Source: an uncultured Lachnospiraceae bacterium (lineage in GTDB: Bacteria > Bacillota > Clostridia > Lachnospirales > Lachnospiraceae). Taken from it: a stretch of DNA of 64,000 bases. The position numbers and the translations under genes were made by a program. Numbering within the stretch: the stretch's first letter is position 1; every line of letters begins with the position of its first letter. Under the pieces are notes generated by a model that did not search any database, had not been told where the DNA came from, and saw only the letters and a program-made list of their open reading frames with translations. The stretch spans positions 1 through 64,000 of the forward strand of contig ONAZ01000012.1 in assembly GCA_900315945.1 (NCBI GenBank). The letters run 5' to 3'. This document shows, piece by piece, positions 43,930 to 52,800 of this stretch.

Positions 43930-43957
43930 ATTATATAAAATGCGACATTTTATACAA
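43930..43957 (-). promoter_or_regulatory. Promoter of the precursor operon with operator-like palindrome
   Basis: On the minus strand TTGTAT (43952-43957), 16 bp, TATAAT (43930-43935). The spacer contains a perfect palindrome AAAATG-TCG-CATTTT (43937-43951). A matching palindrome and flank occur at the relic cassette near 45849. Confidence 0.7.
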
Positions 43958-44000
43958 ACATTTAATCCTTTTTTTTATTTTACCCCACACTGCACACTAT

Positions 44001-44029
44001 TTGCAAATATCAATTATATAATTTATAAT
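44001..44029 (+). promoter_or_regulatory. Promoter of the AspT-like transporter gene
   Basis: TTGCAA (44001-44006), 17 bp, TATAAT (44024-44029), then TAGGAGA before ATG 44069. Confidence 0.7.
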
Positions 44030-44068
44030 TCTAAAGAAACTTGATTATCTAAAATGTAGGAGAATAAT

Positions 44069-45688
44069 ATGATTCAATTTCTTGTAGACAACCCTTTATT
44101 CGTTATCTTATTATGCTTGGGATTAGGATATCTATTTGGCAAGATTAACCTGGGCAAATTTCCTAATAATGCGACGCTAGGCACTTTATACGCTGCAATT
44201 ATAATGAACATTATTATTACAAGTAACGGTGGACACTATGCTGGAGACAGCGTTGCTGTAATGAAAAATCTATTCTTTGCTTTATTTACATTTGTTCTTG
44301 GGTATGAAGCTGGACCTGTCTTTAAGAACTCAGTTAAAGCTTCAGGTATTTCCTCAAGTCTTAAATTAGTTGGACTTTCACTATTCTATTGCGCCTGCGT
44401 CTTGGGATGTGCATTTGCACTATGCAAGATTTTTGGATTTTCTCCAGCTAAAGCAAGCGGATTTCTTGCTGGCTCTCAGACACAATCTACAATTCTAAAT
44501 GGCGAAAGCGATGTTGTTGCATACGCCATTACTTATATATTAGCAACCATAGGACTTATTACATTTGTTCAGGAAGGAGCCCCTGCTATTACTAAGGTGC
44601 ACTTAACAAAGTCAGTAGCCGAAAAAATTGGTTCTACACTAAAAGGTGGTAAATCAAAGGCAGCGGAAGCTCTTAAGGTTAATGTACAAATCAGAGCTTA
44701 TCGCATTGATGCATCTTCATCATATATTAATAAGACAATAAGTGAATTGACCTGCGAATATAAAGGTCGACTTCATATTGAAGAAGTATATCGTCATGAT
44801 AAAATAATTGGCGTTAATCCAGAGCTTGCTGTTCAATACTCAGACATTATTATTGTAGCAGGACGAATTAAGGACATTGACAGATTCAACAAAAATGGAC
44901 TTACTGAAATAACGGATGAGAAATACCTTGATCTTGAGATTACCAAGGTAGATGTTGTTATAGCTGCTGAGAAAGTTGATAATCTCTTAGACAAATTTGC
45001 AGATTACGGTATTATTATTAACCGCGTTAGAAGAAACGGTCGTAAAATAAGTATGCCTGGTGAATTTATAGAAGAAGACGTCTTAACAGTAACTGGTAAA
45101 ACCAAATCCATTGAAGAATGTATTGAAAATATAGGTTTTATCAAAACAATCGGAGAGGATTCAGATTTACCAGTACTGCTACTATCTATTGCATTGGCAA
45201 TAGCTCTTGGTTTGATCAAAATACCAGGACTTGGATTTTCTCTTGGAACATCATGCTGCTCCCTTATTATTGGAATGATTATTGGATGTTCCTTTGAAGC
45301 ATTTCCAATTGCAGGACAAATGTCAGGTGGTGCCAGATGGATGCTTAAAAGCTTAGGACTGAATCTGTTCATCGCTGCTACAGCCTTAGAGCGTCCTTTA
45401 AGCCTTGATGGAATACTTAATTTCGATAATGTCTATATTGTAATATCTGGTATTATTTCTGTTTTCATACCTGCTGCCCTTGCTGTTGCTTTTGGTTTCT
45501 TTATTCTGAAACTTTCAGCTGCAGACTTATACGGCGGAATATGTGGATGTGCCACATCAACAACTGCTCTTAACTCATTAACAGAAAAAACAAAAAGTAC
45601 TATTTTTACTGTAGGATATGCACCCGCATTTGTAACAAGCAATATATGTCTTACTTTGGTTGGTACGCTCCTATTATCCATGTTGTAA
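44069..45688 (+). CDS. AspT/YidE-type antiporter with two RCK-C domains
   Basis: 539 residues. Two hydrophobic halves (about 1-180 and 365-539, about five helices each) flank two TrkA_C/RCK-C-like regulatory domains (about 205-350). The repeated motif AGSQTQSTIL...GATS-like (here GFLAGSQTQS and GICGCATSTTALN) is typical of the aspartate:alanine exchanger family. The transported ion is probably a dicarboxylate or amino acid. The gene is in the opposite direction to the precursor cassettes on both sides of it, so it may have been inserted between them or left in place while they decayed. Confidence 0.87.
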   Translation: MIQFLVDNPLFVILLCLGLGYLFGKINLGKFPNNATLGTLYAAIIMNIIITSNGGHYAGDSVAVMKNLFFALFTFVLGYEAGPVFKNSVKASGISSSLKLVGLSLFYCACVLGCAFALCKIFGFSPAKASGFLAGSQTQSTILNGESDVVAYAITYILATIGLITFVQEGAPAITKVHLTKSVAEKIGSTLKGGKSKAAEALKVNVQIRAYRIDASSSYINKTISELTCEYKGRLHIEEVYRHDKIIGVNPELAVQYSDIIIVAGRIKDIDRFNKNGLTEITDEKYLDLEITKVDVVIAAEKVDNLLDKFADYGIIINRVRRNGRKISMPGEFIEEDVLTVTGKTKSIEECIENIGFIKTIGEDSDLPVLLLSIALAIALGLIKIPGLGFSLGTSCCSLIIGMIIGCSFEAFPIAGQMSGGARWMLKSLGLNLFIAATALERPLSLDGILNFDNVYIVISGIISVFIPAALAVAFGFFILKLSAADLYGGICGCATSTTALNSLTEKTKSTIFTVGYAPAFVTSNICLTLVGTLLLSML

Positions 45689-45702
45689 GCTTTCTGAAAC
45701 AT

Positions 45703-45740
45703 AAAAAAATTGCCAAATGGACTATAAGCCCATTTGGCAA
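45703..45740 (-). terminator. Rho-independent terminator of a lost minus-strand gene
   Basis: Perfect 11-bp arms TTGCCAAATGG/CCATTTGGCAA (45710-45720 and 45730-45740) followed on the minus strand by seven T. No intact minus-strand gene lies upstream of it, only a precursor relic. It could also help stop the plus-strand transporter transcript, although no T-tract follows in that direction. Confidence 0.85.
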
Positions 45741-45861
45741 CTCCTTCTGCCTTAGCAAGTGCAAGCACCTCCTTAGATTAGCCTTTCTATTATTTCACAC
45801 CCTCAAGTGTTATTAATCTTTCATCTATATATACACATTCGTATTCTAAAATGCAACATTT
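45741..45861 (-). pseudogene. Relic of a deleted GG-leader precursor cassette
   Basis: Read on the minus strand: a palindrome AAATG-TTG-CATTT (45849-45861), a 19-bp flank ATGTGTATATATAGATG shared with the 43911-43930 region, the CTAATCTAAGGAGGTG ribosome-site leader (45766-45781), then only the fragment encoding LALAKAEGV of a leader before the terminator. The start codon, most of the leader and the whole core are gone. Confidence 0.75.
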
Positions 45862-45879
45862 CCTGTAAAAATTCTTATT

Positions 45880-47673
45880 CTATTTATTCATCGCAAAAAT
45901 ATCAGACTTAAATTCTTTACCAAACATATCAACAGCAACAACTTGAACAAAGTATTTAGACACATTAATATCTCTACTATTAAGCGTCAATCCATTTCTA
46001 TCAATTGTAAAGTTCTTACCATTTACTTCTATCTCATCTCCTGGTTTTAGTGGAAACACATCCCTGCTTGCAGTTCCTACGTCATTATCAAATAACACTA
46101 CCCCTACTTGCTGAAGCTTATTAGAGAACAAACCATTTAGCACTGCAAATCTAAATGATTCAGGGACTCCATTTCTTGTGACCTTACTCATATATATTTC
46201 AGCGTCAGTAGAATCATCTACTTGAGTAGCCATAACAGGATGTCCTTCAATCTCGAAGCATTTCCCATCATAATCAACCGTAAAATCAAGATTATTCCAG
46301 TCTACATCCTTGTCATTAACATACTTACTTATTATAGGATTACCTAAAGAACCGTCTTGATTCTGTTCATAAATTGTATATGTTACATTGAGAAGATAAC
46401 GACCACTTTCAGGTGTTAATGTAACATGGAACTTATTATCATCCCCCATATAACCTGCATTCTTATAGCTTATAGTAGTCTCTGGAATATTATTGAATAT
46501 ATCTCTTATAAGTTTACTATATGATTCACTAGGACATATCTTAAGATACTCTTGTATCTCATCCATATAATAATGACTAGGATAATATACAGACAGCCCT
46601 GTTGCATTAGATTTTACATCTCCATTTACTTTATATAGAATAGCATTCTTAACAGCGCTATCAACAGCATTGGCCTTCTCATTATTAATCTCATGGGAAC
46701 TAAGATTATATATATCGTGACCTGAAAGCTCATGTGCAGCTCCTGCAAGATCAACAAAATTATCCATGTGACCATTGGAATTGGCTCCAAAGGAAGCTGA
46801 ATTCTTAATAGCAATTCTAAGAGCTAATCGCCCATCACTACTATCCATCTCATCATCAATATCTGTCATCATTTCATCAAAGGCTTTAGATATTGTCCCA
46901 AAGTTCGTAAGGTCTACAGCTGATAAAGTTGCTGTTGAAGCCTTATCTACCTTAGTACATTTATCCATATACCCATCACATATATCCTTGGCTAAATCTT
47001 TACCTGTCTTCTTAGATAAGGACTTTCCAATAGCACTATAATCCCATCCCAAGCCAACTTCATAATTCTGAGAAGCAATAAGCATATCAGAAAACTTAGA
47101 TAGAGCATTTGCAACCTCATAATCTGCCATAAGACATGCATCAAAGCCAACTACTGATAATCGTTTACCATTAAGACCTTTATCCAACGCTTCTTCCATC
47201 TCTGGAATAGTAAGAGTATCGTTACTATACTTCTCATCAAAGCATGCACCCTTAACAGTTCCACCACCATGATCCCACAGAAGTAGCATTGTATTATCAG
47301 ATGGATATGTAGTAGTACCAAATTCCACAAAATCACGTAAAGTATTAGAATCTCCCATATTAGCATCATCAAGACGTGCAAGTTCCTGTAACTTATGATC
47401 TTTCACAAGGTAACGCATTATCTTGTCATTAGGGATGCTATTCTCTTGCCACTTGTTAGCACCACCTGTCTGAATAACAACATTTACATTATCGGGAATA
47501 TTAGAATCTAATAATTCCTTAATATTCTCACTGGCAATACCTGTCTTAGACTCAAGATCTGAACCGCACATATAGATAAGAAGGGTTGCAGAAGAAGGCG
47601 CTTTGCTACAAGAACAAAGAGCCATAATAAGAACAAATATCATAATTGGAAGTATTATTATTTTACGTCGCAT
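45880..47673 (-). CDS. Clostripain-family (C11) cysteine peptidase lipoprotein
   Basis: 597 residues from ATG 47673 (GGAG upstream, just after the phosphatase stop). The signal peptide ends in a lipobox (LIMALCSC). The peptidase core has LIYMCGSDLE, the catalytic His in LLWDHGGG and the catalytic Cys in VGFDACLMA. C11 enzymes cut after Arg or Lys and often self-process. It follows the SpoIIE phosphatase by 16 bp and is likely co-transcribed, an unusual pairing. The C-terminal 200 residues are beta-rich and unassigned. Confidence 0.9.
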   Translation of the reverse strand: MRRKIIILPIMIFVLIMALCSCSKAPSSATLLIYMCGSDLESKTGIASENIKELLDSNIPDNVNVVIQTGGANKWQENSIPNDKIMRYLVKDHKLQELARLDDANMGDSNTLRDFVEFGTTTYPSDNTMLLLWDHGGGTVKGACFDEKYSNDTLTIPEMEEALDKGLNGKRLSVVGFDACLMADYEVANALSKFSDMLIASQNYEVGLGWDYSAIGKSLSKKTGKDLAKDICDGYMDKCTKVDKASTATLSAVDLTNFGTISKAFDEMMTDIDDEMDSSDGRLALRIAIKNSASFGANSNGHMDNFVDLAGAAHELSGHDIYNLSSHEINNEKANAVDSAVKNAILYKVNGDVKSNATGLSVYYPSHYYMDEIQEYLKICPSESYSKLIRDIFNNIPETTISYKNAGYMGDDNKFHVTLTPESGRYLLNVTYTIYEQNQDGSLGNPIISKYVNDKDVDWNNLDFTVDYDGKCFEIEGHPVMATQVDDSTDAEIYMSKVTRNGVPESFRFAVLNGLFSNKLQQVGVVLFDNDVGTASRDVFPLKPGDEIEVNGKNFTIDRNGLTLNSRDINVSKYFVQVVAVDMFGKEFKSDIFAMNK

Positions 47674-47689
47674 AGTTTTATCTCCAGCT

Positions 47690-49435
47690 TTATTTGCCTT
47701 TATATTCCACACAAAGCATTGTTAAATCATCAAATTGAGTAGCATTCTCTGTAAAGTGGTCTACATCCTCTCTTATGCTACTTAGAATTCCTTCAGGAGT
47801 CTTATCTTCTATATTATTCAAAGTCTCCTCTAGTCTCTCCATTCCATACATATCATCAGACGTATTAGTTGCTTCTGGAATACCATCAGTATATACGAAG
47901 ATAACATCACCCTTATTAAGGGTCAGTTCATAGTCTTCATAGCTTACATCTGGATTCACACCCACCATTGCACCACGCTTATCTTCGTATACTTTAAAAT
48001 CTTCATCCTGCGTTTTGATAACGGGATATTCGTGACCAGCATTAGTACATTTTATTATACCAGCTCTAAGATCAAGAATTCCCATCCATACTGTAACGAA
48101 CATCATTTCCTCATTGTCCGAACTAATCTGTTTATTAACATCTGTAAGTATCTCTGAAGGAGTACCACCCTTTTTAGCACGATAGTTAATAAGTATCTTA
48201 GTAGACATCATAAAGAGTGCTGCCGGTATTCCTTTATCAGATACATCAGCAATAAGAAGAATTAGGTGATCATCATCTATCATGAAAAAGTCATAGAAAT
48301 CTCCCCCCACTTCCTTGGCTGGCTCCATACTTGCATATAAGTCGAATTCTTCTCTGTCTGGGAATGCCGGGAAAATGTTAGGTAACATAGATGCCTGTAT
48401 TCTGGTTGCCATATCAAGCTCTGTGTTAACTCTCTCTCTTTCAGCTGTAATCTTCGTTAACTTATGAGTACTATCTATAATACGTCGTTGCATTGAGCGA
48501 ATCTCGTTATACAAATCTCCAATCTCGTCATTGGACTTTATAGGAAGATTAATTACATCTTCCATAGAAAAACCCTCATCCTCATTCTTGGCAAATCCTG
48601 TAGCGCCCTGAGATAACCGCTTAAGTGGTTTTGTCACAAACTTCCCGGTTAGTAAAAGGCTTATAAGAATTACCACAAGAGTTAATACGATAACAAAGAC
48701 AGCACTATGGATTAAAAACCAGTTTCTATCCTCAGTTACATTACTCAAATCAAAATCCACACATACATGTGCAACCAGTTCATTACCATTTATATCAGTA
48801 TCTGATATAACCTCTGAGGCAGTACAAAGCCACTCTCCCTTGTCTTCGTAAACAGTTGCATCAATTGGCTCATCATCTTTATATGTTGCGAATTCTTCTA
48901 CCGGATCATCTACGCTTCCAATGAATGTGAGCTTTTCCGTTGGGTCCATCAGATTATATGTGACTCCATCCTTCACATACTGTAGATATACACTCTTAAG
49001 ATTGAATATTTCCTGCTGATTCTTCAAATATTTACTGAAGAACATATACTCATCATAGAATGAATAATATTTCGTTACTTCATTACCATTTTCATCCACA
49101 TCTTCTTCAAAGGAATAAATGGATGGACGTGCTTTCATCCAATCGATAATATATTTGTCATCATTAGATTCAATTGCCTGTCTTTTCGCCTCCTTAAAAC
49201 TTTCGTCATTAATCATATCCACGTAAGCGGATACAGGTACTGCACCAGTAAATCCCTCAGTTATTGAATCTGCCACCTGCTCGGCACGTTGATAATATAT
49301 TTCGTTAATCTTCTGCTCATAGAATTCATCTGTAACTAGTAAAAGAACTATCGCGAGTACAACCATACCAATAATGGTCATAATATTCAATTTAAATCCT
49401 AAATCAAATCTTGGTTTTATTTTCTCTTTCTTCAC
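47690..49435 (-). CDS. Membrane SpoIIE-type PP2C phosphatase (paralog of 8627)
   Basis: 581 residues with the same plan and clear similarity throughout to the 8627-10381 protein: TM about 15-37, sensor region containing LKSVYLQYVKDGVTYNL, TM about 243-262, HAMP, coil and PP2C with EVGGDFYDF, ADVSDKG (SGKG becomes SDKG), YTDGIPEAT and DDLTML. Conservation of the sensor suggests that both answer a similar cue. It diverges from a STAS gene and precedes the clostripain gene. The giant NRPS lies beyond that STAS gene. Confidence 0.92.
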   Translation of the reverse strand: MKKEKIKPRFDLGFKLNIMTIIGMVVLAIVLLLVTDEFYEQKINEIYYQRAEQVADSITEGFTGAVPVSAYVDMINDESFKEAKRQAIESNDDKYIIDWMKARPSIYSFEEDVDENGNEVTKYYSFYDEYMFFSKYLKNQQEIFNLKSVYLQYVKDGVTYNLMDPTEKLTFIGSVDDPVEEFATYKDDEPIDATVYEDKGEWLCTASEVISDTDINGNELVAHVCVDFDLSNVTEDRNWFLIHSAVFVIVLTLVVILISLLLTGKFVTKPLKRLSQGATGFAKNEDEGFSMEDVINLPIKSNDEIGDLYNEIRSMQRRIIDSTHKLTKITAERERVNTELDMATRIQASMLPNIFPAFPDREEFDLYASMEPAKEVGGDFYDFFMIDDDHLILLIADVSDKGIPAALFMMSTKILINYRAKKGGTPSEILTDVNKQISSDNEEMMFVTVWMGILDLRAGIIKCTNAGHEYPVIKTQDEDFKVYEDKRGAMVGVNPDVSYEDYELTLNKGDVIFVYTDGIPEATNTSDDMYGMERLEETLNNIEDKTPEGILSSIREDVDHFTENATQFDDLTMLCVEYKGK

Positions 49436-49474
49436 ACTTGTCTCCTATGGTAAAAAATACGACATTACCGGTCG

Positions 49475-49503
49475 TTGAATTTTGAATATTTCTATTATAT
49501 AAT
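49475..49503 (+). promoter_or_regulatory. Sigma-A-type promoter of the STAS gene
   Basis: TTGAAT (49475-49480), 17 bp, TATAAT (49498-49503), then TAGGAGG before ATG 49570. The TCTATTATATAAT stretch resembles the promoter before the 10531 STAS gene. Confidence 0.72.
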
Positions 49504-49569
49504 AACAGATGCATTAATAATTATACAAATCATCTCAATATGAGACATAGCATATATTAGGAGGCAACA

Positions 49570-49875
49570 ATGGCAACAACATTTGAACAATCAGGCAGTA
49601 CTCTTACAATTAAACCAGAAGGAAGAATTGATACTACAACAGCACCTGTTCTAGAGAAAGAAATACAACAACATCTAGACTCTGCAAACGATATTATTAT
49701 AGATTTTGCAAATGTTGATTTCATATCCTCTGGTGGTATGCGAGTAATACTTGCGCTCTACAAAAAATTAAAGAAGAGCGGTGGTACTCTCAAAGTCATT
49801 AATGTAAAAGACTCCATCTACGATATCTTCAAATTAGTTGGCTTCCACAGCATGGTTGACGTTAGTCAGGATTAA
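49570..49875 (+). CDS. STAS-domain anti-sigma-factor antagonist
   Basis: 101 residues; switch loop FISSGGMRVIL, likely phosphosite Ser54. It is the closest relative in the window of the 10531 protein, with the same divergent arrangement relative to a SpoIIE phosphatase. Its 3' end overlaps the 3' end of the giant NRPS gene by 14 bp in convergent orientation, which could affect the messages of both. Confidence 0.92.
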   Translation: MATTFEQSGSTLTIKPEGRIDTTTAPVLEKEIQQHLDSANDIIIDFANVDFISSGGMRVILALYKKLKKSGGTLKVINVKDSIYDIFKLVGFHSMVDVSQD

Positions 49876-52800
49876 TATCAAAGAATCCAAAGGCACTAAG
49901 CATATCCATTGTGGTCTCTAGATAATCTGTTGATGTAAGAGACCACTTAAAGCCAAGACGATATAATGCTTTAACTGTAAAACTATTATCAGAATCATTC
50001 TCTACTCTAATATCATCATCGTCTAGATTATAGTTTATAAGAGGTGATATATATTGATTCATCTTCTCATCAGATATCATATCTCTTAGCCTCTTAGCAA
50101 ATTCTGATTCGTCAATAATATCAATACTATATCCCATATCCTTAAGAGCATATATAATATCACCCATTTCCACCATATGTGAATTATATACATGGAATAC
50201 ATTGAATTCTTTCGAAGCTCCAGATAAAGTTACAATTGCTTTAGCAACCTCGTCAATTGGCGAGAATTCATCTACTTCATCAAGATCCTGCACAGGGAAA
50301 CATCCAAGAGCTACATAAGCCTTAATAGTATTCATAAAATTATTAGTATGGAAGTTAACCTGAAACTCACCATCACTAAACCTACTCATAAGGTTACCAA
50401 CTCTCATAATCTTAGCATCTAAGCCTTCTTTTTCAATAGCTTCTACTATGTATTGCTCTGCAAGATACTTCGTATATACATATGCGTTAGACATAACCTC
50501 CTGTCCAATATCAAGATTGTACTCATATAGGGTTGTCCTGCCTACGCCCTCACCCATGCTATCGCCTCCTATAGATACAGTAGAGACATGTATTAATCTA
50601 CTATCAGTAGCCAGACATAGCTTAGCAAGATTCTTAACACCATCTGTATTAACCTTCTTAAGTACATTAACATCTCCAAAATGCTTAACAATAGCCGCAC
50701 AGTTAATTACTGTATCAAAGTCATATTGTCTTACGTCTTCTAGACTATCTGGATTAGAAATATCTGCTTCTAATACATTTACCCTGTCATCCCATTCATC
50801 ATCATAGGATTTATCAAAATAGAAGAAATAAGTCTGCTTTAATCGTTCCATTGAAGACTTGCCATTATCATGCATTAAGCAATATATCTTATTATCATAG
50901 TGTTCCAATAACTCATCAAGAATATGGATACCTAGGAAGCCTGATGCACCTGCAAGAAGTACATTACCTATGTCATCTCTTGTAATATCATCTACATACT
51001 CATTAGTATTATGTGATAGCACCTTCTCGAAACTTGTATTGATTACAGACTCATCTGACTTTGAATCGGTAGAATCAGAATTAATAGCATCACCAAATTG
51101 TTGTCCATTCTTCTCTGACACTAATATAGCAAGCTCTCTAGGTGTTGGATGATCGAAGATATCCTTGTAAAGCACCGGCATATCTTGTGACATTGCCGCC
51201 ATCATAACCTTGGCTGCTGAAAGTGATGTTCCACCAATCTGGAAGAAATTATCATCAGGGCCTACACTGCTTGCACCAAGAATCTTCTTCATTATCTCTA
51301 CGAAGGTATCAACATAAGCCTTATTAGCCTCTCCCGACACAGAGCCTGTCTTACTTACCTTCTCTTCTTCCTTAACAGATGAAGAAGTGCTTTCCTTAGT
51401 AAGCTTCTTAACAGTTTCAACATTCATAACCTCTGCCATAGAGCTCTTATTAATAAAGCCATCTACAATTGCATCTAACAATTCAGAGAATCTGTCTATT
51501 GTAAATGTACCATACTTATTTCCATCACACTCGAAGTCATATTCAATGTCATCTCCTTGAATAGATATATCAAGACCAAATGGCGACTTCTCCTGATCTA
51601 AATCTACAGAAACTTCTGTTGCTTTCCTGCCACCGAGGACTACATCGTCACCCCCTTCTCCCTGATAAGCAAATAGTATGTCAGAATCAAGTCCATAACT
51701 ACTGCTAAGCTCTGAGAAGCTTACAATATCATTAGCCATTGCATTAATTAAATAGTTCTGGCATTCAGTAATATATTTTACAACTGTATCATTTGTATGC
51801 GCCTCTAGGAGTACAGGAAGTGTCTTAACAAGCATTGTTACACTTCGACTTGTTCTAGAATCACTTCTACCATTGTAAATTGTTGCAAATAAAGACTTAT
51901 CAGCCCCTGTGTAGGTCTTAAGAGCCATTCCGAATACAGCAGTAAAGAAGGCATTAAGAGATAAATCATTCTCTTCACAATAATCCTTAACCTTCTTAGC
52001 TGCAACCTTACTTATGACGCTACCATAGTTTTCTCTTGAAATATCAGGATTCTTCTCTTCATCAGGAAGAATAACAGGGTCTACACCGCTAAAGATTTCA
52101 TCATAGAAGCTTTTAGCCTTATTGAATCTAGAGGATGCTCTAAAGGCCTGTTCAGTTAGTCCAACCTCGTATCCTGTGAATTCTTCTGTCTCAATTTCTT
52201 CACCGTCTAAAGCTCGGTTAATATCTTCTAATATAATATCAAATGACTCGCCGTCTGCAATGATATGATGAAGGTCTATAAATAAATATTTGCCATCACT
52301 TGTATCATACAGACTTACTCTATATAATTCCTCTCCTGATAATAAGTCAAATGGTTGAATGAGCTCTTCTACACTTGGAAGAACATCACCTATCTTAACA
52401 TCAATTGGATGAACTTCGTTACGAAGTGCAACTGCATCATCATCCACATTCTTAATAGTCATGTAGATATATGGATGTGCCATGAAAGCAGTACTTATTG
52501 CATCCTGTAGCCTGCTCATATCAATATCATCAGATAACTTATATAGGAACGGAATATTATATACAGTAGTTCCAATAAATCTCATACTCTCAACGAAGAT
52601 ACCCATCTGCGTCATTGTAAGAGGATATTCATCTCTAAGCTCTAAATCAATCTCATCAACTGTTTCTTCAAGCAGAGCCTCAATATCAACAATAGTCCTG
52701 TTATCAAATACATCAGAGATACGTATATCCTTATCAAACTCATTAGAGAGAAGTGAGCATAGCTTAATACATCCAATTGAAGAAAGACCAGCGGAGAACA

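Noticed and set aside
45433-45768. 111-codon minus-strand gene
   Set aside because: Only the first nine residues resemble a leader; the rest is antisense to the transporter gene and lies beyond a terminator.
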